Assembly (NCBI GenBank): GCA_029940535.1
Contig: JAPYUM010000011.1
Span: 1 to 59,885, forward strand
Reading direction: 5' to 3'
DNA length: 59,885 nucleotides
From: Vicinamibacterales bacterium
GTDB lineage: Bacteria; Acidobacteriota; Vicinamibacteria; Vicinamibacterales; UBA8438
Part shown: in pieces, positions 8,384 through 17,041 of the stretch
Layout: each line of letters starts with the position of its first letter
How positions within the stretch are numbered: position 1 is the first letter of the stretch
Made by a program: the position numbers and the translations under genes
Notes under the pieces: model-generated
Database searches by the model: none
What the model saw: only the letters and a program-made list of their open reading frames with translations
Told to the model about the DNA's origin: nothing

Positions 8384-10249
8384 ATGACGCGAATATCGGC
8401 CGCCAGCGTATCGATTCTGGCCGCGACTGGCTTGGCGTTGTCGGCCGAATCGCCGGCGAGGACCATCGCCGCGCCCGAACAAGCAGCCGCTAGACCCACC
8501 CAGGCATCACCCTCCACGACACAGGTGTTCTTCAACCGGTATCAGGCGCCGGTCATGAGGTTGTTCATCGCCGCCGCCGACGGCAGCAACGAAACGGCGT
8601 TGTTGCCAATCACGGAGCTGGCCTACTCGCCATCGTTCTCGGCCGACGGCGAGTGGGTGGTCTTCACGGCGGAACCGGATGGGCAGGCCGACCTCTTCCG
8701 GATTCGTCCCGACGGCACGGCGCGCGAGCGGCTCACCGACCATCCGGCCTTCGACGATCAAGGGGCGCTGTCTCCCGATGGCCGGACGCTGGCGTTCGTG
8801 TCGACGCGTGCGCGGGGCACCGCGGACCTCTGGGTGATGGACCTCGAGTCGAAGACGTCGTCGAACCTCACCACCCACCACTCTGGGAACTTCCGACCTC
8901 GCTGGTCTCCCGACGGGGCGTGGATCGCGTTCACCTCCGACCGCGACGCGCAGCCCGGCAACAATCCGGGCATGTGGGAGCATCTGCAGTCGACGGGCGT
9001 GTATGTCATTCGGCCTGACGGCAGCGGCCTGCGACGCGTCACCGACGAGGGTGGGGTGGCGGGAAGCCCGTCCTGGTCGCCCGATGGCCAGCGCATCCTG
9101 TTCTACGAGACCGATCCCGTCGGCGCCTACCTCGCCAAGAACGCCAGCTCCAGGACCGAGCTCGTGTCCGTTGATGTCGCCACCGGCGAGCGGACGCAGT
9201 ACACCGCGTCGCGTGAGACCAAGCTTTCACCCTCGTGGTTGTCTGACGGGCGGATCGGTTACGTGGCCCGAAGGAGCGGTGACAACGGCGGCCTGCGGGT
9301 CTGGCATCCTGACCGGCGCGTGGACACGGTCGTGCAGGGAGCGGTTCGTGGGCCAAGCTGGTCAGGTGACGGCCGGCAGGTCGTGTACGAGCGGATCACG
9401 CGACTTGGCTCCACCCAGCATGTCGTGCCGACGTTCAGTCCCGACGCCGAGTTCGAGCTCTTCTTGAACGATCCATTCGTCTCGTTTTCCCCGGACGGGA
9501 CCCAGATGCTGTTCAGCCAGTATGGCGATCGGAACTCGGAGGCCACCGGGCTCGAGGCCTCGAATCCCATGAATACGAGTGTCGAGGTGATGCCGGCCAG
9601 CGGCGGTACGACCTCGACGCTGTTCCACCGTGAGGGCTTCAGCGCGTTCTCCGCGGCCTGGTCACCAACCGGCGAGGAGATCGCGTTGTCGGTCGGGCGC
9701 TATTTCCGGCCGCCGGGCCGGCCACCGGCCCAGATCGCGCTGATCAAGCCTGACGGCACCGACCTGCGGCTCATCGTGGACGACGAGCTGAACAACGGGT
9801 TCCCGAGTTGGTCACCGACGGGAGACCGTCTCGTGTTCAAGCGCGGCCGGCAGCTCTTCGTGACGACGCTGGAAGATGGCGCGATGGAGCCGCTCACGGG
9901 CCCCGCCTACTACAGCAACTTCCCGGCCTGGTCACCCAACGATGAACGAATCCTGTTCACGTCGAATCGCGACGGGGATTTCGACCTGTACACGGTGCGA
10001 CCCGATGGGACGCATCTCGAGCGCCTCACCAACGTTCCGGGCGTCGACGCGCATTCGACCTGGTGCGCCAACGGCGAGTGGATCGTGTTCAGCAGCGCGC
10101 GAATGGGATTCAAGGACGAGATGGCGCTCTACGATGCGGTGCCGCAGCCCTATGGAGAGATCTTCGCGATGCGAGCGGACGGCTCTGATGTGCGCCAGCT
10201 GACCGACAACAAGTGGGAAGATTCCGGCGCGGTGTGTCGGCCCAAGTGA
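8384..10249 (+). CDS. Secreted TolB-like beta-propeller protein
   Basis: A 621-residue exported protein made almost wholly of WD40-like PD40 (TolB-type) repeats. At least nine copies of the pattern x-PxWSPDGxxIxF are visible (for example PSWSPDGQRILF, PAWSPNDERILF, PRWSPDGAWIAF), each paired with a strand such as DLWVMDLE or DLYTVRPDGT. A signal peptide covers residues 1-25 and GAGGTGAAG precedes the ATG. No DPP-IV or amidohydrolase domain follows the propeller, so it is probably a binding scaffold rather than an enzyme. It appears to be a single-gene unit. Confidence 0.85.
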   Translation: MTRISAASVSILAATGLALSAESPARTIAAPEQAAARPTQASPSTTQVFFNRYQAPVMRLFIAAADGSNETALLPITELAYSPSFSADGEWVVFTAEPDGQADLFRIRPDGTARERLTDHPAFDDQGALSPDGRTLAFVSTRARGTADLWVMDLESKTSSNLTTHHSGNFRPRWSPDGAWIAFTSDRDAQPGNNPGMWEHLQSTGVYVIRPDGSGLRRVTDEGGVAGSPSWSPDGQRILFYETDPVGAYLAKNASSRTELVSVDVATGERTQYTASRETKLSPSWLSDGRIGYVARRSGDNGGLRVWHPDRRVDTVVQGAVRGPSWSGDGRQVVYERITRLGSTQHVVPTFSPDAEFELFLNDPFVSFSPDGTQMLFSQYGDRNSEATGLEASNPMNTSVEVMPASGGTTSTLFHREGFSAFSAAWSPTGEEIALSVGRYFRPPGRPPAQIALIKPDGTDLRLIVDDELNNGFPSWSPTGDRLVFKRGRQLFVTTLEDGAMEPLTGPAYYSNFPAWSPNDERILFTSNRDGDFDLYTVRPDGTHLERLTNVPGVDAHSTWCANGEWIVFSSARMGFKDEMALYDAVPQPYGEIFAMRADGSDVRQLTDNKWEDSGAVCRPK

Positions 10250-10575
10250 GACGACAGGGCCAAGTCCATCTCTCACACGCACGACAGGCTCGCGGGTTCC
10301 GGGTGAAGCACGGCGATTGCCCAGGGGAGGTCCAGGCGCTCGCCGTGCCAATCAGACGGTCGTGGCCATCGAGAACGGCCGGCCTGCAGACGCTGAGGCC
10401 GTCCTGGGGAACCCAGAGTACCGGTCGCCGCTTTGCGCCGGACCCCATCAAAACGTTGTCAAGCACTCAATGGGAAGACGACCGGAAATCGGCGCGCCAC
10501 AGGCATGACCGGCTGATTCTCACCAGCTACGTGCTGCAGGAACGCGCGTACGCGGGGGTTGTTTCGGCCGAGGGG
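10250..10575. other. Intergenic region without recognised gene
   Basis: This 326-bp stretch separates convergent genes. I see no convincing coding frame, no strong hairpin followed by a T-run and no repeat shared with other gaps. Short frames here have no ribosome site and no recognisable composition. Confidence 0.5.
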
Positions 10576-11622
10576 CTATCGAGTGGGATTCTCGATGCCT
10601 GTCGGAGCCTCGCCGCGGAACTCCGCTTCGAGGAACCGCGCCCCCTTCATGATGCCCGCCAGCGGGTAGTTGCCTTCGTGACAGGCGAACTCGTACAGCT
10701 TGTTCTGGCTATGGGGCCAAGCGTACTCTCCGGTGAAGGGCGCGGTCCACACGGTCGGGTCACGCACCTCGAAGGTGTAGATCAGGGTGTTGGTGCTATC
10801 AAACCAGAACCACTCGCCGACGGTCATGCTTCCCGTGCCTTCCCTGAACAGGGGGTCGTCCACGAAGTTGGTCGTCTCGACGACGAGGGTGTCGTCCTCC
10901 CACCACCCGATCGAGTCTCCGAGCCACTTCCTGATCTCGGGCGGGTCATGCTCGGCGTTCATCCGAATGATGCGTGCGTCGTGCACCGTCTCGGCGAGAA
11001 TCATGATCGTGTCCTCGCTCTGCACGATCCGTTTGTAGTTGTTGGCGAGTGATGGCAGCATCGGAGGGTCGGCGCTCGACCCCATGCTGAGGCAGCGTTC
11101 GGCGTAGGTGAGCTGCTCCATGTTGTCATACGGTCCCGGCGCATCGAGACCCGACTCGAGCCAGCCGGCGGTGCCGTCGAACTGTCGGCGCTGGGCCCGG
11201 TTCCGTCTCGGCGCGTCAGTCACGCGCGGTGGATATCGGCCATTTGGCGGGTCGACGAGAATCGACGTGCGCCACTGGCCGTCGATTTGGAATGCACCCC
11301 GCCCGGGATCGATCCAGAAGGCGTTGCCCGAGTCCCTGGAACCACCCACTGGGGGAGCGCCCCGATTGGGATCGCTGGGTCGGGCGGCGAACTCCGCTGC
11401 CTGACGCGCACGCTCCGCGAACAGGGCCGCCGCGTCGGCAGGCAATGTCATGAGTTCGCCGAACGATTCCGCCCGCTCCATCCCGGTCAACGTCGCGATG
11501 TCATAGGTCCCCGACAGGTCGGGACGACCGCTCGACGTGCGCGGCACGTCTGGGCTCTGCGCGGCGCTGCCGGCGGCCAGCGTGAGCCAGACGGCGGCGG
11601 TGATCGCAATTGGATGAGGCAT
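10576..11622 (-). CDS. Secreted 'PDLSGxY/PDLQGxW' family protein, paralog 1
   Basis: A 348-residue exported protein of unknown function. The start at 11622 has AAGGA six bases upstream and begins a signal peptide (MPHPIAITAAVWLTLAAG...AQS); the longer frame to 11760 is poorly supported. It shares an ordered set of motifs with the gene at 13429: RPDLSGTYD near the N-terminus, LVDPPNGRYP, ERCLSMG, HDARIIRMNAEH, GWWEDDTLVVETTNF and YEFACHEGNY. This is a family I associate with Acidobacteriota and related metagenomes, with no known activity. The repeated Trp/Asp/Glu-rich motif suggests a beta-rich binding protein. Confidence 0.75.
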   Translation of the reverse strand: MPHPIAITAAVWLTLAAGSAAQSPDVPRTSSGRPDLSGTYDIATLTGMERAESFGELMTLPADAAALFAERARQAAEFAARPSDPNRGAPPVGGSRDSGNAFWIDPGRGAFQIDGQWRTSILVDPPNGRYPPRVTDAPRRNRAQRRQFDGTAGWLESGLDAPGPYDNMEQLTYAERCLSMGSSADPPMLPSLANNYKRIVQSEDTIMILAETVHDARIIRMNAEHDPPEIRKWLGDSIGWWEDDTLVVETTNFVDDPLFREGTGSMTVGEWFWFDSTNTLIYTFEVRDPTVWTAPFTGEYAWPHSQNKLYEFACHEGNYPLAGIMKGARFLEAEFRGEAPTGIENPTR

Positions 11623-11950
11623 GTGTCCTTCTGCTTGCCGCGACGGCACCGGGCCACCCATCCGTGGCGCCTTCATTGCCTCGTGCCCACCCCCTAGCAG
11701 CCTGCGCGCCGGCGGCCGCTCGTCCGACTGATCGACCCGTCCGTCACTCAACCGGGACACGCGCCAACAGGTCTTGCGTCCAGATCAGAACAACGGTAAT
11801 GCGCCGGTTGTCTGACCCGGCCTTCGCCGGTGGCTGCTTCTGGAATAGAAATCGGCGGCCAGCGGGCGACATGTCGAACAACCGTGGTGTCAGTGGCCTG
11901 GGACGAACTGGCCGATCACACCGGATCGATGGAGGCGACCGAGACCAGGG
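11623..11950. other. Intergenic region without recognised gene
   Basis: A 328-bp gap between two reverse-strand genes. It must hold the promoter of the 10576-11622 gene, but I cannot pick convincing -35/-10 boxes. No stable coding frame or repeat is seen. Confidence 0.45.
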
Positions 11951-13336
11951 TCAGCGGCCACCGTCGTTGCTCAGACGGTACAGCTTCGTCTGGGTGCGCA
12001 GAAGCAAAGAGCCTCGCACGACCGCGGGCGTAGCCAGCGCCATCTCGTCCAACGTGTTGGTGTGGAGCAGTTCAAACTCGTCCCCCGCACGGATGACAAA
12101 CGTGTCGCCGTCTTCGCCCATGAGAAAGATGCGGTCGTTGTAGGCCCACGGGGATGCGGTGAATCCAGCGCCTGGCTTGATGCGGGTTCGACCGTAGATC
12201 TCGCGGCCGGTCCTGGCATCGTGATTCAGGAGGAACCCGCGGTCGAGCAGGGTGTAGTAGTGGCCGTCATAGACCAGCGCCGAGGTGTTGTAGGTGCCCA
12301 GCATCGGCTGATACCAGACGATGAAGTCGTTGCCATTCTCGCCCTCGCTCAACGAGATATCTCCAGATGCGCCCGGACGGATCGCGTAGACCGGCCGGGG
12401 CATGCCGCCGGGATACCCCGAACTGATGTAGACCAATCCGTCCCGGGCGAACGGCGTCGGCACGACGTTGACAGTCATGCCGCCGAGCTCCCACAGCAGC
12501 TGGCCATCCAAGTCGTAGGACCGCACCCGGCGCAACCCGGCGGTGACGATTTCGGTGCCAACGTCGTTCTCCCACACGAACGGCGTGGCCCAATTTTCGA
12601 CTTCGTCGCGCTCGACTCGCCAGATTTCGTCACCGGTGGCCGCGTCCAGTGCGAGAAGAAACGACTGGGTCGTGTTGTCGTTGACCACATACAGACGCCC
12701 GTCGTGGAGAGCCGGCGACGCGGCGGTACCAAAACGCTGTCGGCCGTTGAAGACGCCCAGCTCGCGTCGCCACTGCACCTCTCCGGTCAGGTCGAGAGCC
12801 GCCACCAGCCCGATCGTGCCGAAGTAGACATAGACCCGCTCGCCATCGGTCACCGGGGTCTCCGAGGCGAAGCTGTTCTTGAGATGCCGCTCGATCTGGG
12901 GCACGGCGACCGCCATCTCGCGGACCCACCGCACCGCCCCAGTCGCGAAGTCGAGGTCATACACCAACCAGCGATGACTCGCGTCCGATCGGGTGGCGCC
13001 GCTGGCGGCTCCGGGGTCGTACAACCCGCGCACCGGCTGGCGCTCTTCTCCCGCACTGACTGCGGTGGTCAGAAAGATATGGTCGTCCCAGACCACCGGC
13101 GAGCTCCACCCGAGACCGGGAACGTCCGCCTTCCAAACAACATTGGTGGTTTCGCTCCAGGTGTCCGGCAATCTCGGGTCGTCGGCCACCGCGCCGTTGT
13201 CGGGTCCCCGGAACTTTGCCCACTGAGCCTGCGAGTCCTGAGCCAGTCGAGCAGGCTGGCCCGATACGACCGCCGGGACCGCTATGGCCGCCGCCAGTAT
13301 CATGATCACCCTAGCTATGGTCGTCGTCGTCCGCAT
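11951..13336 (-). CDS. Secreted PQQ-like beta-propeller protein
   Basis: A 461-residue exported propeller. The start at 13336 has AGGAGA eight bases upstream and opens a signal peptide (MRTTTTIARVIMILAAAIAVPAVVSG); the frame continues further upstream without support. After WAKFRGPDNGAV and TTNVVWKADVPGLGWSSPVVW come about seven BamB/PQQ-like blades (ALDLTGEVQW, ALDAATGDEIWR, YDLDGQLLWE). Catalytic features of PQQ alcohol dehydrogenases (Cys-Cys, GNPGP, WDxD) are absent, so a structural or binding role is more likely than dehydrogenase activity. It is flanked by two paralogous 'PDLQGxW' genes and divergent from the second. Confidence 0.8.
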   Translation of the reverse strand: MRTTTTIARVIMILAAAIAVPAVVSGQPARLAQDSQAQWAKFRGPDNGAVADDPRLPDTWSETTNVVWKADVPGLGWSSPVVWDDHIFLTTAVSAGEERQPVRGLYDPGAASGATRSDASHRWLVYDLDFATGAVRWVREMAVAVPQIERHLKNSFASETPVTDGERVYVYFGTIGLVAALDLTGEVQWRRELGVFNGRQRFGTAASPALHDGRLYVVNDNTTQSFLLALDAATGDEIWRVERDEVENWATPFVWENDVGTEIVTAGLRRVRSYDLDGQLLWELGGMTVNVVPTPFARDGLVYISSGYPGGMPRPVYAIRPGASGDISLSEGENGNDFIVWYQPMLGTYNTSALVYDGHYYTLLDRGFLLNHDARTGREIYGRTRIKPGAGFTASPWAYNDRIFLMGEDGDTFVIRAGDEFELLHTNTLDEMALATPAVVRGSLLLRTQTKLYRLSNDGGR

Positions 13337-13428
13337 CACCCGTCTCCTGATGTGAAACCCGTCGCGCCGTGTCTCTGCGGTGCTATCGTATCGGTGGGCG
13401 TCAGCCGGCGCCACTGTCGGAGATCTAG

Positions 13429-14406
13429 ATGAAGCACGCCCACGCCCGAATCGGCTGGTCGCTGCTGGCAGCGACCAGTCTCACGGCCTCCCTGGGGGCG
13501 GCTCAGGAGCGCGAGACTGACGTCGTCAACTGGACCACGCCACGTACCGCCTGGGGCGCGCCCGATTTGCAGGGCATCTGGGACTATCGCACGTTGACGC
13601 CGCTCGAGCGACCTGACGAGCTCGATGGCCGGGAGTTCCTCACCCACGAGGAAGTCGCAGACCTCGAGCAACAGCGCCGCGACCGACCCGACGGACGTCC
13701 GCCCGGTGATCCGCGGACGGCGCCGTCTGTGCACGCTCCGTATTGGCTCGACTATGGCACCACGGCGGTCAGCAGTGGCCGGAGCTCGCTCATTGTCGAC
13801 CCGCCGGATGGTAGGATTCCCGCGCTCTCGACGGAGGGCCTTCGCCGGGCGGCGCAGCGCCGAAGCGCCAGACAGAGACGCGGACCGGCCGACTCGTTCA
13901 GCGACCGCAACCTCTGGGAGCGCTGCATCACCCGCGGCCTGCCGAACGGAATGCTGCCCGCCGGGTACAACAACAACATCCAGATCCTGCAGACCCCCAA
14001 CCACGTGGTCATCCTCAACGAGATGATTCATGACGCGCGGATCGTGCCGCTCGACGCCCGCCATAGCGTCGGTGCCACCCTCGCCGACGGCGTGCGGCAA
14101 TGGCGCGGACACTCACGTGGCCACTGGGAGGGAGACACCCTGGTGGTAGAGACGACGAACTTCTCACCCGCCGCCGAATTTCGCGGGGCCGCGGACAACC
14201 TGCGTCTGGTCGAGCGTTTCCGTCTGGCGGACCCAACCACGCTCGACTACTCGTTCACCGTCACGGACCCGACCACCTGGACCAGCCCGTGGACCGCCAC
14301 CTTTCCCATTGAGCGGATCGACGGCCCCATGTACGAGTATGGCTGTCACGAAGGTAACTACGGACTGCTCAACATCCTGACCGCGGCGCGCGTCAACGCA
14401 CGCTAG
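13429..14406 (+). CDS. Secreted 'PDLQGxW' family protein, paralog 2
   Basis: A 325-residue exported protein paralogous to the one at 10576-11622. GGAG lies seven bases before the ATG and a signal peptide covers residues 1-25. Shared motifs appear in the same order: APDLQGIWDYRTLTPLERP, LIVDPPDGRIP, ERCITRG, HDARIVPLDARH, GHWEGDTLVVETTNF, and YEYGCHEGNYG close to the C-terminus. Function is unknown. The 92-bp gap to the divergent propeller gene should contain both promoters. Confidence 0.75.
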   Translation: MKHAHARIGWSLLAATSLTASLGAAQERETDVVNWTTPRTAWGAPDLQGIWDYRTLTPLERPDELDGREFLTHEEVADLEQQRRDRPDGRPPGDPRTAPSVHAPYWLDYGTTAVSSGRSSLIVDPPDGRIPALSTEGLRRAAQRRSARQRRGPADSFSDRNLWERCITRGLPNGMLPAGYNNNIQILQTPNHVVILNEMIHDARIVPLDARHSVGATLADGVRQWRGHSRGHWEGDTLVVETTNFSPAAEFRGAADNLRLVERFRLADPTTLDYSFTVTDPTTWTSPWTATFPIERIDGPMYEYGCHEGNYGLLNILTAARVNAR

Positions 14407-14622
14407 TGTCACGTCTCAACTCGGATTCTAGCCAACGAGTCTTACCAAGTGCTCCACTATTCGAGTGTGTCATAACCGCTCATTGAGCAGAGCGCGCACA
14501 CGAGGCGTCGCGCTTGTCCCCGTCGCCTGCCGCGAGCAAATAAACCACGTTGCACCCACACAGGAAGCGCAAGAAAATCTACTCGACCGTCATACCGCGC
14601 CGATACAACTAGCGTCTGTCTT

Positions 14623-16316
14623 GATGGGGCCGCTTTCTCGTCGTCTGCGATCGAAGTTGCTGCTTGTGCTCAGTGCTGTCACCGTCGGCGTCGCCGTTTG
14701 CGGGTCAGGGGACCCGTGCGGCCGAGCTGCTGGACACCACCACAGCGGCGTATCGGCCAGCGCGGAGGAACCTGTGAAGAGAGAACGCAATGTCACCCGT
14801 CTCGCGCAGATGTCCGGCACAGGCCATACCGGCGGGCGCGGCCAGCAAACCGACGGCGACTGCCTCGGACGAGAGGCGGCGGGAGAACACAGGAGTCGAA
14901 ACGGTCAGTTGGGCGACCGCCGGAAGGGTCTCGAGACGGCCGACCGGAGTGCCGACTTGGGTCGGTGGGAGTGGGATTTGGCCTCCGACATCGTACGCTG
15001 GTCGGCTGAGGCGTATCGGATGTTTGGCCTCTCGGATGATCGTGGCGACCTGTCACCAGAGACCTACCTGCAGTGCGTGCATCCCGAGGATCGGGCCATC
15101 GTGAGACATGCGCACGAGGAGGCGCTGAAGAACGGCGTGTACGATGTCACTGACCATCAGGCGCTCGACGGGCAACTTCAACACGAGAAGAAGATGGCCG
15201 CGCTGGGCGAACTAGCCGCCGGTATCGCGCACGAATTCAACAACCTGCTCATGGTCGTGGAGGGCCCATGGCGAACTCCTGGCGAAGCGACTGCCGCCGG
15301 AAGATGCCGGCGCTCGGTCAGCCGAAAGCATTCTCCGCGCGTCGCGTCGGGCTCAGTCGCTGACACGACAGCTCCTGGCGTTTAGCCGAGACGACGCGGT
15401 CAAGCCCGCGGACCTGGACCTCAACTCGGTCGTGCGGGACGCGGATGACATGCTTCGCCGGCTGCTTGGCGACCATCTCGATCTGGTCACGCGGTTGGTG
15501 CCGGAACTGGGCCACACTCGGGTCGACCGCAGTCAGGTCGAACAGGTGATTATCAACCTCGCGCTCAATGCTCGAGACGCCATGCCAATGGGCGGCCGAC
15601 TTGAAGTCGCCGCCCACAACACGGACATCAAGGCGAATGACAAGGACCGACCGGGGCGTCCACGGTCCTACGTGGTGTTGGAGGTCAAAGACGGCGGCAC
15701 CGGCATGAAGTCGGAGACACTTTCTCGCATATTCGAACCGTTCTTTACCACGAAGGAAGAAGGCAAAGGCACCGGCCTGGGTCTCTCGGCCGTCCACGGA
15801 CTCGTAAAGCAAGCGCGCGGCTATCTCGTCGCCGACAGCGAGGAAGGACGGGGCTCGCTCTTCAGGATCTACTATCCACGAGTGCGGCCAGCGCAGACGA
15901 CGCAGCAACCTCTCGACCCGATTGAAGATGACATCTCAGGGTCCGAGACAATACTGTTGGCCGAGGATGAGTCTGAACTGCGAACCTTGATCCGCGACTT
16001 TCTCCGTGATGCGGGCTACACGGTGCTCTTGGGCAACACCGGTCTCCAAGGCCTACGGCTCGGTGTCCAGCACGGCGGGACAATCGACCTGCTGGTCACC
16101 GACATGTCGATGCCCGGGATGATGGGAACGGAGCCCGCCGAAGCGCTCCGGTCTCGACGCTCCGACATGAAAGTGTTGTACATGTCCGGCTATGAACCGG
16201 GGACCCTCGCGGAAGCCGATGAGACCCCCGGTGTTCGATTTCTCCAGAAGCCAGTCTCGCTGGCGGCGTTGGGGGAACACGTCCGGGGGCTGCTCGACTC
16301 ACCTCTCGCCTCCTGA
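14623..16316 (+). pseudogene. Hybrid PAS sensor histidine kinase, frameshifted and internally deleted
   Basis: Pieces of one hybrid kinase lie in two frames. The first frame (open from 14465, likely start 14623) carries a membrane-like N-terminus, a PAS domain (LGRWEWDL...HPEDRAIVRHAHEEAL) and the phospho-acceptor H-box GELAAGIAHEFNNLL. One extra base near the CCC run at 15265-15267 shifts the frame; reading on in the other frame gives GELLAKRLPPEDAG and TRQLLAFSRDD as expected. The second frame to 16316 has the N-box (VEQVIINLALNARDAM), G-boxes (TGLGLSAVHG) and a receiver domain with phospho-Asp in LLVTDMSMPG. The PAS core also runs straight from NGVYDV into the post-PAS helix TDHQALDGQL, so about 40-50 residues look deleted. 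Two independent lesions favour a true pseudogene over a read error. Confidence 0.75.
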
Positions 16317-16490
16317 CAGCGCACCGCTTCTTGTCTCGTCGGCGAGCCGATCACCGTTCTACGACCCGTGCGCCGGCCGAGCCGTGCCGTCGGCGCTCAC
16401 CCGCCACGGCCGCCACACCAGGTGCCGGAACAAGACGGATCCGGCGTTCTCGTGTTCCGTCAACCGCCGGCATTGATTACAGTAGTCAGC

Positions 16491-17030
16491 GTGCGGCCCT
16501 TGGTGATTCGGCTTCTGTTCATCCCGTCCCTCATCTACAACCTGGTCCTGGAACGGCTGCTGCCGAGCCGACACTGGTGGGACGAGGTCGAGGACCATGT
16601 CCTCCTCGGTGCCCTCCCGTTGCCGTGGCTCGTCGACGACATGGCCGCCGCCGGGGTGCGCGCCGTGGTCAACACCTGCGCCGAGTATGGTGGCCCGACC
16701 GCGGGCTACGCCAGACACTCCATCGAGCAACTCCGGACGCCGACGCTCGACTTCACGCCACCGACGCTGGAGAGCATCGAGCGCGCGGTCGAGTTTGTTG
16801 AGACCCACCGACGCCGCGGCGACACCGTCTACATCCACTGCAAGGCGGGTCGCGGCCGAAGCGCCACGGTCGCCCTGTGCTGGCTGGTCGCATACCGCGG
16901 GATGACACCCGAACGGGCGCAGGCCCACCTGGAGTCGGTGCGTCCGCACATCAATCGCACGCTGTGGCAACGCGACGTGGTGCGGCAGTTCGACCGCGCG
17001 CACGGCCAGAATGCTTGCTCGAGCCCGTAG
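16491..17030 (+). CDS. PTPMT1-like dual-specificity phosphatase
   Basis: A phosphatase of the cysteine-based dual-specificity fold (179 aa from the GTG at 16491; an upstream extension is open but unsupported). The catalytic loop HCKAGRGRS gives Cys117 and Arg123, and Asp87 in TLDFTPPT is the likely general acid. The N-terminus (LVIRLLFIPSLIYNLVLERL) is hydrophobic or amphipathic and probably membrane-associated. The pattern resembles PTPMT1-type enzymes that dephosphorylate phosphatidylglycerophosphate; other lipid or carbohydrate phosphates are possible. It ends 11 bp before a PA14-GT39 glycosyltransferase gene, which suggests a shared role in lipid-linked sugar or envelope metabolism. Confidence 0.82.
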   Translation: MRPLVIRLLFIPSLIYNLVLERLLPSRHWWDEVEDHVLLGALPLPWLVDDMAAAGVRAVVNTCAEYGGPTAGYARHSIEQLRTPTLDFTPPTLESIERAVEFVETHRRRGDTVYIHCKAGRGRSATVALCWLVAYRGMTPERAQAHLESVRPHINRTLWQRDVVRQFDRAHGQNACSSP

Positions 17031-17041
17031 AATGGCGGTTC

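Noticed and set aside
12062-13432. 456-codon forward frame
   Set aside because: Shadow of the PQQ-like propeller gene on the other strand, typical of high-GC DNA.
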